A stretch of 64,000 bases of DNA. It comes from Azoarcus sp. PA01. Lineage in GTDB: Bacteria > Pseudomonadota > Gammaproteobacteria > Burkholderiales > Rhodocyclaceae. The position numbers and the translations under genes were made by a program. Numbering within the stretch: the first letter of the stretch is position 1; the number at the start of each line of letters is the position of its first letter. The stretch covers positions 1,984,001-2,048,000 of the forward strand of contig LARU01000002.1 of the NCBI GenBank assembly GCA_001274695.2, written 5' to 3'. This document shows positions 53,210 to 64,000 of the stretch, piece after piece. The notes beneath the pieces are model-generated. The model was not told the origin of the DNA. It saw only the letters and a list, made by a program, of their open reading frames with translations, and made no database searches.

Positions 53210-54418
53210 ATGTCCCGATTCGAGCACGATTCCATGACCCCCGCGGAGAAGCGGGCCGGCATGAGCCTCGCGGCGATCTTCGCGCTGCGCATGCTCGGCC
53301 TGTTCCTGATCCTGCCGGTGTTCGCGGTTCATGCCCATGAGATTCCCGGCGGCGACGACCTGACGCTCGTCGGCCTGGCGATCGGCGCATACGGGCTGAC
53401 GCAGGCGTTCCTGCAGATCGCCTACGGCGCCGCGTCCGACCGTTTCGGCCGCAAGCCGGTGATCGTGTTCGGCCTGCTGCTGTTCGTCATCGGCAGTGCC
53501 GTCGCCGCGCTGGCCGACAGCATCTACATCGTCATCGTCGGCCGGGTCCTGCAGGGCGCCGGTGCGATTTCCGCCGCGGTGACCGCGCTCGCCGCCGACC
53601 TCACGCGCGACCAGCATCGCACCAAGGTGATGGCGATGATCGGCTCGAGCATCGGTCTGGTGTTCGCGATTTCGATGGTCGCGGCGCCGCTGCTCTATAC
53701 GCTGGTCGGCATGAGCGGGATTTTCTGGCTGACCGCAGCGCTGGCCTTTCTTGCGATCGGCGTCGTCGTCTACGTCGTGCCGACGGTGCCGGTGATTCCG
53801 CGCGCCGCCGGCGGCAGGCTCGTCGACGTCCTGCGCAACGGACAGCTGATGCGGCTGAACCTCGGCGTGTTCGCGCTGCACCTGATCCAGACCGCGATGT
53901 GGGTGCTCGTGCCGGCCGCGATCGTCGCCGGCGGCGCATTGCCGCTGCCCGAGCACTGGAAGGTGTATCTTCCCGCAGTGCTGCTGTCGTTCGCGTTGAT
54001 GGTGCCGGCGGTGATCGTCGCCGAGCGCCGCGGCATGATGAAGGTGATCTTCAATGCGGCGATCGCGCTGCTCGTCGTCGTGCAGCTCGGCCTGTATGCG
54101 CTCGGCGACAGCCTGCTGGCGCTCGGCGTGTGGCTGACGCTGTTTTTCGTCGCCTTCAACGTGCTCGAAGCGGTCCTGCCGTCGTGGATATCGAAGATCG
54201 CGCCGCCCCACGCACGAGGCACTGCGCTTGGCGTCTACAACACGCTGCAATCGGTCGGTCTCTTTCTCGGTGGAATGGTCGGCGGCTGGATCGCGCAGCA
54301 GTACGGACCGTCAGCCGTCAACCTCGCCTGCGGCTTGCTCGCGCTGGTCTGGCTGATGGTCGCGGCGACAATGAACTCGCCTCCGCGCCGGGTCGTGGCG
54401 GCACCGGCGGCACGTTAA
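53210..54418 (+). CDS. MFS transporter, YajR-like
   Basis: 402 residues with twelve predicted membrane segments. The N-terminus MTPAEKRAGMSLAAIFALRMLGLFLILPVF and motif A (ASDRFGRKPVIV) resemble E. coli YajR, but the C-terminal cytoplasmic YAM domain of YajR (454 residues) is absent. A proton-coupled drug or metabolite exporter is likely; the substrate is unknown. The start is between an ATG at 53210 and one at 53234; both keep the family core. It is divergent from uvrA. Confidence 0.9.
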   Translation: MSRFEHDSMTPAEKRAGMSLAAIFALRMLGLFLILPVFAVHAHEIPGGDDLTLVGLAIGAYGLTQAFLQIAYGAASDRFGRKPVIVFGLLLFVIGSAVAALADSIYIVIVGRVLQGAGAISAAVTALAADLTRDQHRTKVMAMIGSSIGLVFAISMVAAPLLYTLVGMSGIFWLTAALAFLAIGVVVYVVPTVPVIPRAAGGRLVDVLRNGQLMRLNLGVFALHLIQTAMWVLVPAAIVAGGALPLPEHWKVYLPAVLLSFALMVPAVIVAERRGMMKVIFNAAIALLVVVQLGLYALGDSLLALGVWLTLFFVAFNVLEAVLPSWISKIAPPHARGTALGVYNTLQSVGLFLGGMVGGWIAQQYGPSAVNLACGLLALVWLMVAATMNSPPRRVVAAPAAR

Positions 54419-54439
54419 TCCCTACATGAGGAGAATCGC

Positions 54440-54940
54440 ATGGCATCCCTGAACAAAGTGATCCTGATCGGCAATCTCGGCAAGGATCCCGAAACGCGCT
54501 ATGCCCCCAGCGGCGATGCGATCTGCAACATCACGGTGGCGACGAGCGAAACCTGGAAGGACAAGGCGACGGGCGAAAAGAAGGAGCAGACCGAATGGCA
54601 CCGCGTCGTGTTTTTCGGCCGGCTCGCCGAAATCGCGGCGCAGTACCTGCGCAAGGGCAGCCAGATCTACGTCGAAGGCCGGCTGCAGACGCGCAAGTGG
54701 CAGGACAAGGAAGGGCAGGACCGCTACACGACCGAGATCCGCGGCGACGAGATGAAGATGCTCGGGTCGCGCCAGGGCGCGGGTGAGGCATCCTCCGGCC
54801 GCCAGTACGACGCCGGCGGCTACGACGCGTCCGCAGCGTCGCGCCCGAGCGCGCAGCCGGCCGCGCCGGCGAAGGCGCCGACGAAGAGCAGCGGCGGGGG
54901 CGCCGGTTTCGGCGATTTCGACGACGACATTCCGTTCTGA
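54440..54940 (+). CDS. ssb: Single-stranded DNA-binding protein
   Basis: 166 residues. The OB-fold occupies about residues 1-110 ([41 protein letters not shown]), followed by a Gly/Ala/Pro/Ser linker and the acidic tip DDDIPF that recruits partner proteins. It starts 21 bases after the MFS gene, with gaggag upstream. SSB protects single strands in replication and repair. Confidence 0.98.
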   Translation: MASLNKVILIGNLGKDPETRYAPSGDAICNITVATSETWKDKATGEKKEQTEWHRVVFFGRLAEIAAQYLRKGSQIYVEGRLQTRKWQDKEGQDRYTTEIRGDEMKMLGSRQGAGEASSGRQYDAGGYDASAASRPSAQPAAPAKAPTKSSGGGAGFGDFDDDIPF

Positions 54941-55184
54941 CCGGGCTTCGGCCGGAGACGTCGTTCCAGGCTGCCGACAAGTTCCTTCGCGATGCATTTT
55001 TTCGCGGCGATGTGCGGCTTTACGCCCACCGTTCGAGCCCCTGCCGTCGTCGGCGGCGGTGCAGGCTCCGGAGAAGCGGTGTGGCGCCGCTTGCGGCACG
55101 GGGAATGGAAATTGCAAAAGTCATGCTCCGTGAATCGCACCGGCTCGGTGCGGCTCGATGACCCACTTGTCGAAGGAGCGTCCC

Positions 55185-55778
55185 ATGACATCCACGTTTC
55201 GCAGCAAAAGCCTTTGTATCGCCGCGGCAATCGGACTGATGGCACCGTCGGTGTTGTTTGCGCAAGCCAGCGGGTCGGCCCCGGCTGCGACGCAGGGCTC
55301 GCCTTCAGGCACTTCGAGCGCCGCGACCACGACACCGCAGTTGTCGGAGGACGATCGGGAGTTCGTCGAGAAAGCGGCTTCGTCGGGTCTTGCCGAAGTG
55401 CAGATGGGGCAACTCGCCAGCAAGAGTACGGCGTCGTCGCAGGTCAAGCTGTTCGCCGAGCGGATGGTGAAAGACCATGGCACCGCGAACAGCGAGCTGC
55501 AGCAGATCGTCTCGGACACCGGCATGCAGCTGCCCAAGCAGCCCGAGGACAAGCATCAGGACAAGCTCAAGGACCTGCAGAAGCATTCGGGCCAGAAGTT
55601 CGACCGCGAATACATGGAGCTGATGGTCAAGGAGCACGAGAAGGACATCGAAACCTTCGAGAAATACGCGAAGGATTCGAAGCACGCCGGACTCAAAGCC
55701 TTCGCCGCGAAAAACCTGCCGATCCTGCGCGAGCACTTGGAACTCGCGAAGAAAAACGAGCGCGCCCTCAAGGATTAG
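55185..55778 (+). CDS. DUF4142 periplasmic protein
   Basis: A 197-residue secreted protein. A signal peptide (MTSTFRSKSLCIAAAIGLMAPSVLFAQA, cleavage near AQA) is followed by a Ser/Thr/Ala-rich linker and a DUF4142 helical domain (DREFVEKAASSGLAEVQMGQLASKSTASSQVKLFAERMVKDHGTAN...). That domain has a ferritin-like fold and no proven activity. The ATG at 55185 has aaggagcg upstream; an in-frame ATG at 55158 would precede the signal peptide. No operon partner is evident. Confidence 0.9.
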   Translation: MTSTFRSKSLCIAAAIGLMAPSVLFAQASGSAPAATQGSPSGTSSAATTTPQLSEDDREFVEKAASSGLAEVQMGQLASKSTASSQVKLFAERMVKDHGTANSELQQIVSDTGMQLPKQPEDKHQDKLKDLQKHSGQKFDREYMELMVKEHEKDIETFEKYAKDSKHAGLKAFAAKNLPILREHLELAKKNERALKD

Positions 55779-55856
55779 AGCCGCGACGGTGACGGTGACG
55801 CCGTGGCCCGCGGCACGGCTTGTGCGCTGGGCCGGCCGCGTGCCGCGTTTTTCCGG

Positions 55857-57005
55857 CTACCTTTCACGCAGCGCGCGCTGCATCCGTCCGAGCGCTTCGG
55901 CGAGCAGCGCTCGGGTGCAGCCGAAATTCAGCCGCACGAAGCCGGGCATCCCGAACGGCGCGCCGTCGGACAGGCCGACGCCGGCGGCTTCGAAGAACTT
56001 TGCCGGGTCTTCGAGCCCGGCCGCGCGGCAGTCGATCCACGCAAGGTAAGTCGCCTGCGGGCGCGCGGTCTCGATGCCCGGCATCGTGTCGATCGCGGCC
56101 ATCACGAGGTCGCGGTTGCCGCGCAGGTAGTCGAGCAGCGCGGCGCGCCACGGGCTGCCGTCGCGGTAGGCCGCTTCGGCAGCGACCATTCCGAGCACGT
56201 TCGGATGCGGCACGATGCCATGCATCGCGTGACGAAAGCGCCGCCGCAGGCTGCTGTCGGAAATCACGGCGAAAGCACAGTACAGCGCCGGAATGTTCCA
56301 CGTCTTCGACGGCGCCATCAGCGTGATCGTGCGTTGCGCGACCGACGCATCGAGCGCGGCGATCGGGACGTGCGGGGCGTCGTCGTCGAGCACCAGGCCG
56401 CAGTGGATTTCGTCGGAACAGATCGTCAGGTCGTGCCGCTCGGCGAGGTCCGCGAGCCAGCGCAATTCGTCGCGGTCGAACACGCGGCCGACCGGATTGT
56501 GCGGGTTGCACAGCATCAACAGGCGGCTGCGCGGGGTCAGCGCGGCTTCGAACACATCGCGATCCCAGTTCCACCGGCCGTCGGCAAAGACGAGCGGACG
56601 CGTCACGAGGCGACGATCGCTGTTGCCCGGCGCAGCGAGGAACGGTGGGTAGACCGGCGTCGCGGTCAGCACTTCGTCGCCAGCTTCGCCCGTGATGCGG
56701 CACGCGAGATTGAAGCCGGTCACGACGCCGGGTAGCCACACCAGCCAGTCCGCTTCGATCCGCCACGCGTGGTCGCGCGCGAGGCCTTCGATCACCGCTT
56801 CAGTCAGGCCGGGCCAGGCGTCGGTGTAGCCGAAGACGCGGTGGTCGAGACGGCGCTGCAGCGCTTCGACGACCGGCGGCGGCGCGGCGAAATCCATGTC
56901 GGCGACCCACAGCGGAAGGACGTCGCGCCCTGCATAGCGTCCCCATTTTTCGCCGGGAACGTGCCGGCGGTCTATCTCGGTGTCGAAGTCGAAAATCGGA
57001 TTCAT
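55857..57005 (-). CDS. PatB/MalY-type PLP-dependent C-S lyase/aminotransferase
   Basis: 382 residues, fold-type I aminotransferase. The start FDFDTEIDRRHVPGEKWGRY is the PatB/MalY hallmark. The PLP Lys is Lys234 (MAPSKTWNIP), with CNPHNPVGRVF (166-176) and SDEIH (197-201). The family cleaves cystathionine or cysteine S-conjugates to pyruvate, ammonia and a thiol. The ATG at 57005 is the family start; the frame is open upstream to 57419 without resemblance. It is divergent from the MBL-fold gene. Confidence 0.93.
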   Translation of the reverse strand: MNPIFDFDTEIDRRHVPGEKWGRYAGRDVLPLWVADMDFAAPPPVVEALQRRLDHRVFGYTDAWPGLTEAVIEGLARDHAWRIEADWLVWLPGVVTGFNLACRITGEAGDEVLTATPVYPPFLAAPGNSDRRLVTRPLVFADGRWNWDRDVFEAALTPRSRLLMLCNPHNPVGRVFDRDELRWLADLAERHDLTICSDEIHCGLVLDDDAPHVPIAALDASVAQRTITLMAPSKTWNIPALYCAFAVISDSSLRRRFRHAMHGIVPHPNVLGMVAAEAAYRDGSPWRAALLDYLRGNRDLVMAAIDTMPGIETARPQATYLAWIDCRAAGLEDPAKFFEAAGVGLSDGAPFGMPGFVRLNFGCTRALLAEALGRMQRALRER

Positions 57006-57119
57006 CGTCGTCAGCCCTGTTGCAAGGCAATGAAAAGCTCGCGGTGCGATGCCGGGTCTTTGTCCCGTGCAGCGGATACAATTGAGGAAAACTAACCGAA
57101 TGTGCAGGAGGAAGACAAC

Positions 57120-58088
57120 GTGCAGCACGTCACCGCCCACCCCGACGGCATTCTTGCGGTCGATGCCGGCTATGGCCGGCCCGGCGTCGCGGCGATCCAC
57201 CTGGTCATCCATCAGGGGCACGCCGCGGTCGTCGACACCGGCACGAACGCGTCCGTCCCGCGCGTGCTGGGCGCCCTCGTCGCTGCCGGCATCGCGCCCG
57301 AGAACGTCGACTGGGTCATCCTCACCCACATTCACCTCGATCACGCGGGCGGCGCCGGCAGCCTGATGTGCGCGTTGCCGAACGCGAAGCTCGTCGTCCA
57401 TCCGCGCGGCGTGCGCCACCTCGTCGACCCGGCGAAACTGTGGGAAGGCACTTCGGCCGTGTATGGCGCGGAGCGGGCTTTCGCGCTATACGGGCGGCTC
57501 GCGCCGGTGCCGCCGGAGCGCATCGTGCCTGCCGCCGAAGGCACGGAAGTCGATCTCGCCGGGCGCCGCTTCCTCGTCCTCGAGACGCCGGGACATTCGC
57601 GGCATCATATCTGCGTGTGGGACGAGACGGCCCGCGCCTTTTTCACCGGCGACACGTTCGGACTTTCCTACCGCGAACTCGACGTCGACGGCCGCGCGTC
57701 GATTTTCCCGACCACGACCCCGACGCAGTTCGATCCCGACGCGCTGCATGCGTCGATCGACCGCCTGCTGAGTTTCTTCCCCGAGGCGATGTATCTGACC
57801 CATTACAGCCGCGTGACCGACGTCGAACGTCTCGCCGCGGACCTGCACCGCCTGGTCGGCGCCCATGTCGCGGTCGCGCAGGCGGCGCGAGGCGAGGGCG
57901 TCGCGCGCCACGTCGAGATCCTTGCCGGACTGGAGCAGATCGTGCGCGAGGAAGCCGAGCGCCAGGGCTGGACGCCCCCCGAAGCGGAAGTGCTCGACCT
58001 GTTCCGGCAGGATCTGGAGCTCAATGCGCAAGGGCTCGGAATCTGGCTCGATTCCACTGCCGGGAAGGAGCCGGGGCCGACGCAGTAG
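57120..58088 (+). CDS. MBL-fold metallohydrolase
   Basis: 322 residues from a GTG start. The zinc motif THIHLDHAGG (His70, His72, Asp74, His75) and a second ETPGHSRHHI segment and FFTGDTFG indicate a metallo-beta-lactamase hydrolase, probably glyoxalase II- or thioesterase-like. A consensus Shine-Dalgarno (aggagg) eight bases upstream decides the GTG at 57120 over the one at 57102, which lies before that site. The substrate is unknown. Confidence 0.9.
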   Translation: MQHVTAHPDGILAVDAGYGRPGVAAIHLVIHQGHAAVVDTGTNASVPRVLGALVAAGIAPENVDWVILTHIHLDHAGGAGSLMCALPNAKLVVHPRGVRHLVDPAKLWEGTSAVYGAERAFALYGRLAPVPPERIVPAAEGTEVDLAGRRFLVLETPGHSRHHICVWDETARAFFTGDTFGLSYRELDVDGRASIFPTTTPTQFDPDALHASIDRLLSFFPEAMYLTHYSRVTDVERLAADLHRLVGAHVAVAQAARGEGVARHVEILAGLEQIVREEAERQGWTPPEAEVLDLFRQDLELNAQGLGIWLDSTAGKEPGPTQ

Positions 58089-58109
58089 CGTCGCCTGCGC
58101 CGGACGTGC

Positions 58110-58775
58110 TCACGGCGTCGTCGCCTCGATCTGCGACATCAGCGCGGTGTGCTTCTCGCGCGCGAGCGCGTCGCCCTGCTGCGCCGCCTGCAGGTACCAG
58201 TGCGCTGCCAGCCGCCGGTCCCGCGCGACGCCGCGGCCGGTCTCGTACAGGCTCGCGATGAGGTGTTGCGCGGCGACGTCGCCGGCGCGCGCGGCGGCAA
58301 GATACCAGCGGGCTGCGGTCGCCGCGTCCTGCGCAACACCGTCGCCGGCCAGATGCATCGACGCGAGGCTCACCTGCGCCTCGACGTGTCCCTGCGCGGC
58401 AGCACGCCGATACCACTCGGCCGCGGTCGGCAGCGACTGCGGTACGCCGTCGCCGTGTTCGTACAGCCGCGCGAGCGTGAACTGCGCCTGCGGCAGACCG
58501 GCACCCGCGGCACGACGCAGCCAGCGCCACGCCGAGTTCGCGTCGCGTGACTGCGCTTCGTTGCGGTACAGCATCATCGCGTAATTGAACTGGGCGAGGC
58601 GGTTGCCGGCGCGCGCAGCCTGCTCGAACAGCCGGGCCGCTTCGTCGTGGCGCCCCGCCTCGTAAGCGCCGCTCGCGGTCTGCGCGAGCGCTGCTGCCGG
58701 AGTACCCGCGTCCGCGTGTGCGCAGCCGAACGCCAGCGTGACGCAGAACAATACCCGGCATAGCGGTCGATGCAT
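58110..58775 (-). CDS. Sel1-repeat (TPR-like) secreted protein
   Basis: 221 residues with a signal peptide (MHRPLCRVLFCVTLAFGCAHADA). Residues ~40-210 form about four to five Sel1-like repeats, e.g. AAEWYRRAAAQGHVEAQVSLA and AARWYLAAARAGDVAAQHLIA. Sel1 repeats are protein-binding helical scaffolds. A ggggga site precedes the ATG at 58775; the frame is open upstream to 59822 opposite tcdA, which is a shadow. It is convergent with the MBL gene and divergent from tcdA. Confidence 0.88.
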   Translation of the reverse strand: MHRPLCRVLFCVTLAFGCAHADAGTPAAALAQTASGAYEAGRHDEAARLFEQAARAGNRLAQFNYAMMLYRNEAQSRDANSAWRWLRRAAGAGLPQAQFTLARLYEHGDGVPQSLPTAAEWYRRAAAQGHVEAQVSLASMHLAGDGVAQDAATAARWYLAAARAGDVAAQHLIASLYETGRGVARDRRLAAHWYLQAAQQGDALAREKHTALMSQIEATTP

Positions 58776-58877
58776 GGTCGTTCCCCCTGTGGCCGGTTGG
58801 AGCAAGGCAGGCGCGATTCGGTTCAGACGCGTGCCCGCTGAGGTAACATCGGCGCTCTCCCCTCGCTTGCAGGTTTC

Positions 58878-59699
58878 ATGTCGGCACCGATCACTTCCAC
58901 CGTTCCGGACGTCGACCGGGAACGACGCTTCGGCGGCATCGCCCGCCTTTACGGCAACGAGGCGCTGGCGCGGCTCGATCACGCGCGCGTCTGCGTCGTC
59001 GGCATCGGCGGAGTCGGTTCGTGGGCGGCCGAGGCGCTCGCCCGCAGCGGCGTCGGCCACGTCACGCTGATCGACCTCGACCACGTCGCCGAATCGAACA
59101 TCAACCGGCAAAGCCACGCGCTCGACGCGACGCTCGGGCAGGCGAAAGTCGTCGCGATGGCCGAGCGGCTGCGCGCGATCAATCCGCTCGTGAACGTCGC
59201 GGTCGTCGAGGACTTCATCGGCGAGGACAACGCCGCGGCGCTGCTGCGCGATGTCGACGTCGTCATCGACGCGATCGACAACGTGCGGGCCAAGGTCGCG
59301 ATCGTGCTGGCGTGCCGCGCGCGCCGCATTCCGCTGATCGTCGCCGGCGGAGCGGGGGGCAAGACCGACCCGGCGAGGATTCGCGTCGACGACCTGTCGC
59401 GCACCGAACAGGACCCGCTGCTCGCAAAAGTGCGCAAGCGGCTGCGCAGCGAGCACGGTTTTCCGCGCAACCCGAAGCGGCCGTTCGGCATCGAAGCGGT
59501 GTATTCGAGCGAAGCGCTGCGCCTCGACGGGGCGGCGTGCGACCTGCCGCACGGGCCGCAGGGGCTCGCCTGCGCCGGTTATGGTTCGAGCATGATGATG
59601 ACCGCCAGCGTCGGCCTGTTCGCCGCAGCGCGCGCGCTCGAACGACTGCTCGCGCGCCCGGCCGGCGACGCGCCCGACAGGCAGGAGGATCAGGCATGA
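58878..59699 (+). CDS. tcdA: tRNA threonylcarbamoyladenosine dehydratase
   Basis: 273 residues (E. coli TcdA 268), an E1/ThiF-like adenylating enzyme. The nucleotide-binding VVGIGGVGSWAAEALARSG (40-58) and DLDHVAESNINRQSHA are intact. The family converts t6A37 of tRNA into cyclic ct6A, using ATP. The stop overlaps the start of the next gene (ATGA). The E1 family also includes unrelated ThiF/MoeB enzymes, but ARSGVGHVTLIDLDHV... with KRPFGIEAVYSSE favours TcdA. Confidence 0.94.
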   Translation: MSAPITSTVPDVDRERRFGGIARLYGNEALARLDHARVCVVGIGGVGSWAAEALARSGVGHVTLIDLDHVAESNINRQSHALDATLGQAKVVAMAERLRAINPLVNVAVVEDFIGEDNAAALLRDVDVVIDAIDNVRAKVAIVLACRARRIPLIVAGGAGGKTDPARIRVDDLSRTEQDPLLAKVRKRLRSEHGFPRNPKRPFGIEAVYSSEALRLDGAACDLPHGPQGLACAGYGSSMMMTASVGLFAAARALERLLARPAGDAPDRQEDQA

Positions 59700-60079
59700 C
59701 TCATGACAGGGCAGTAGTGCTGTTCGGCCACGGCGCACGCGATCCGGCGTGGGCGCAGCCGATGGAGCGGGTTCGCGACACGCTGCGCACGCGGGCGCCG
59801 GAGCTCGGGGTCGAGCTCGCATTCCTCGAGTTCCTCGCGCCGACGTTGGACGAGGCGATCGATGCCCTGGTCGCGCGCGGCGCGCGGCGCATCGTCATCG
59901 TGCCGATGTTCATCGCCCGTGGCGGCCACCTGAAAAACGATCTGCCGAAACTCGTCGCCGCGGCGTGCGAGCGCCATCCCGGGTGCGAGATCATCCAGAC
60001 GCTCGCCGTCGGCGAGGCGGAACCGGTCGTCGCGGCGATGGCGAGCTACGCGCGGCAATGTGCGATCGAAGACGACTGA
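59696..60079 (+). CDS. Small CbiX-like sirohydrochlorin chelatase
   Basis: 127 residues, the size of the short (CbiX-S/SirB half) chelatases. Two conserved His are visible: His12 (LFGHGARDP) and His78 (MFIARGGHLKNDLP), as expected for metal insertion into sirohydrochlorin for sirohaem or cobalamin. It is translationally coupled to tcdA by an ATGA overlap and has caggagg upstream. Confidence 0.9.
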   Translation: MTHDRAVVLFGHGARDPAWAQPMERVRDTLRTRAPELGVELAFLEFLAPTLDEAIDALVARGARRIVIVPMFIARGGHLKNDLPKLVAAACERHPGCEIIQTLAVGEAEPVVAAMASYARQCAIEDD

Positions 60080-60143
60080 CCGCTGACCGTACGTTTGCCG
60101 CCCCTGCACGCGGAGTTTGCGCCAAGGCGGCAGCGGCGAACCG

Positions 60144-60171
60144 TTGACTTGGATGAATATTAGAATAAACT
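60144..60171 (+). promoter_or_regulatory. Candidate promoter of the RND efflux genes, possible leaderless start
   Basis: TTGACT (60144-60149), a 16-base spacer, and TAAACT (60166-60171). The predicted transcription start falls at about 60178, right at the adaptor ATG (60179), and no Shine-Dalgarno is seen. The -10 lies inside the inverted repeat described next. Confidence 0.4.
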
Positions 60172-60180
60172 GATATTCAT
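60153..60180. promoter_or_regulatory. AT-rich 8+8 bp inverted repeat overlapping the RND adaptor start, candidate operator
   Basis: ATGAATAT (60153-60160) and ATATTCAT (60173-60180) are exact reverse complements, 12 bases apart. The right arm ends in the AT of the ATG start. The element is AT-rich in a very GC-rich region and resembles ArsR/TetR-type operators in architecture. No regulator gene is adjacent within the window. Confidence 0.55.
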
Positions 60181-61228
60181 GATCGATCAGCTCTTCGCCC
60201 GCTTCCTGCTGATTCCGCTGGCGCTCGCCGCGGCCGGAATCGCGCATGCCGAATTGGCCACCGTCCGGGTCGAAGCTCGCGTCGTGGCGCGCTCCCACCC
60301 GGCCGAAGCGACGCTCGAAGCGGTGCATCAGGTTGCGCTCGCCGCGCAGGTGCCGGGCCGCATCGTCGCGTTGAACGTCGATGCCGGCGACCGGGTCGCG
60401 AAAGGCGAAGTGCTGTTGCGCATCGATGCCGTCGAGGCGGCGCAGGCGGTCGCCGGCGCGGAAGCCGGCATCGCCGCGGCGCAGGCGAACCTGATCAATG
60501 CCAAAGCGGCTTTCGAGCGCACCGCGCGGCTGCTCGAGCGCAAGTTCGTCAGCTCGTCGGCGCTCGACCAGGCGAAGGCGGCATACGAGTCGGCCGAAGC
60601 GCAGTTGCGCGCGGCACGCGCCGGGCGCGGTCAGGCGGGTGCGGTGCAGGGCTACACGACGATCGTCTCGCCCTTGACCGGGGTGGTTGCGGCACGCCAC
60701 GTCGAGCCGGGCGACATGGCGCAGCCCGGGCGCGTGCTGCTGACCGTCTATGATCCGGCAGCGATGCGGGCGATCGTAGACGTGCCGCAATACCGCATGG
60801 CCGGTGTCACCGCAGAGCAGCTGACGGCGCGCATCGAACTGCCGGAGTCGGGGCGCTGGTTCGACGCGGCCGGCGTCATCGTGCTGCCCGCAGCCGACCC
60901 GCGCACGCATACCGTCCGGGTGCGGGTCGATGTGCCGCAACAGGCGACCGGGCTGGTGCCGGGAATGTTCGCGCGCGTCCATTTCACGAGCGGCGAGGAC
61001 CGGCGTATCACGGTGCCGGCCGAGGCGATTCTGCGGCGCGGCGAGATCACCGGCGTATATGTTCCGGACGGCAAGGGCGGCTTCCGCCTGCGGCAGATTC
61101 GCGCCGGCGAAGCGCTCGCGGACGGCAGCGTCGAAGTGCTCGCCGGCCTCGCCGGCGGCGAGGAGGTCGCGCTCGATCCGGTACAGGCTAGCATCGCCGG
61201 TCGCGCCACGCGCGCGGCGAGCCGCTGA
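60179..61228 (+). CDS. RND efflux periplasmic adaptor (membrane fusion protein)
   Basis: 349 residues with a signal peptide (MIDQLFARFLLIPLALAAAGIAHA); no lipobox Cys. Lipoyl-like halves (ALAAQVPGRIVALNVDAGDRVAKGEVLLRID and VVSPLTG...) flank a coiled-coil hairpin (about 85-150), followed by beta-barrel domains ending RRGEITGVYVPDGKGGF. It links the RND pump to an outer-membrane channel that is not encoded here. There is no Shine-Dalgarno before the ATG. The pump gene begins 13 bases downstream. Confidence 0.94.
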   Translation: MIDQLFARFLLIPLALAAAGIAHAELATVRVEARVVARSHPAEATLEAVHQVALAAQVPGRIVALNVDAGDRVAKGEVLLRIDAVEAAQAVAGAEAGIAAAQANLINAKAAFERTARLLERKFVSSSALDQAKAAYESAEAQLRAARAGRGQAGAVQGYTTIVSPLTGVVAARHVEPGDMAQPGRVLLTVYDPAAMRAIVDVPQYRMAGVTAEQLTARIELPESGRWFDAAGVIVLPAADPRTHTVRVRVDVPQQATGLVPGMFARVHFTSGEDRRITVPAEAILRRGEITGVYVPDGKGGFRLRQIRAGEALADGSVEVLAGLAGGEEVALDPVQASIAGRATRAASR

Positions 61229-61241
61229 CGGGGGCGGGACG

Positions 61242-64000
<2,759 letters not shown>

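Noticed and set aside
58110..59822. 570-residue minus frame containing the Sel1 protein
   Set aside because: The upstream part runs opposite tcdA and is not protein-like; a signal peptide marks the start at 58775.

Overview
The window looks like a chromosomal core region of a GC-rich betaproteobacterium. The gene content fits Rhodocyclales of the Azoarcus/Aromatoleum type: a branched-chain-type ABC transporter beside a phenylacetate-CoA-ligase-like enzyme and a class III CoA-transferase, a PhaM-like polyhydroxybutyrate granule protein, and the betaproteobacterial order tRNA-tuf-secE-nusG-rplKAJL-rpoBC-str-S10-spc-alpha. The taxonomic call is an inference from gene content, not from a database search.

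Left part (1-16.8 kb, accessory metabolism and regulation). livG (cut at the left edge), livH, livM, livK and livF form an ABC uptake system, followed by an acyl-CoA-ligase-like gene and then a CaiB/BaiF gene. Together they suggest import and CoA activation of an organic acid. An AEC carrier, a PhaM-like protein, a periplasmic binding protein plus hybrid histidine kinase pair with a divergent NarL-type regulator, an orphan ParA-like ATPase, a membrane-anchored methyltransferase, and an FAD-linked 2-hydroxyacid dehydrogenase with divergent Lrp regulator follow.

Central part (16.8-49 kb, information processing). A consensus promoter drives tRNA-Tyr, tRNA-Gly, tRNA-Thr, tufB, tRNA-Trp, secE and nusG. 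Then come rplKAJL (with an L10 leader), rpoBC, rpsL-rpsG-fusA-tufA, and the S10, spc and alpha operons, ending in a strong terminator after rplQ. Hairpins mark the operon junctions, and at two or three of them promoter-like hexamers are embedded in or abut the hairpin. The two tuf genes appear identical. The infA copy between secY and rpmJ is broken: it has an in-frame amber codon at the position of Ser37 and a scrambled N-terminus. rpsC has a long C-terminal tail that overlaps rplP.

Right part (49-64 kb). galE, uvrA (minus strand), a YajR-like MFS carrier, ssb, a DUF4142 periplasmic protein, a PatB/MalY aminotransferase (minus), an MBL-fold hydrolase, a Sel1-repeat protein (minus), tcdA coupled to a small CbiX-like chelatase, and an RND efflux pair whose pump gene runs off the right edge. 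An AT-rich 8+8 bp inverted repeat overlaps the start codon of the RND adaptor.

No CRISPR array, insertion sequence or prophage was seen. The best candidates for follow-up are the infA pseudogene, the promoter-in-hairpin operon junctions, the binding protein/hybrid kinase/regulator set, the ligase lacking the usual P-loop, and the RND operator with possible leaderless start.
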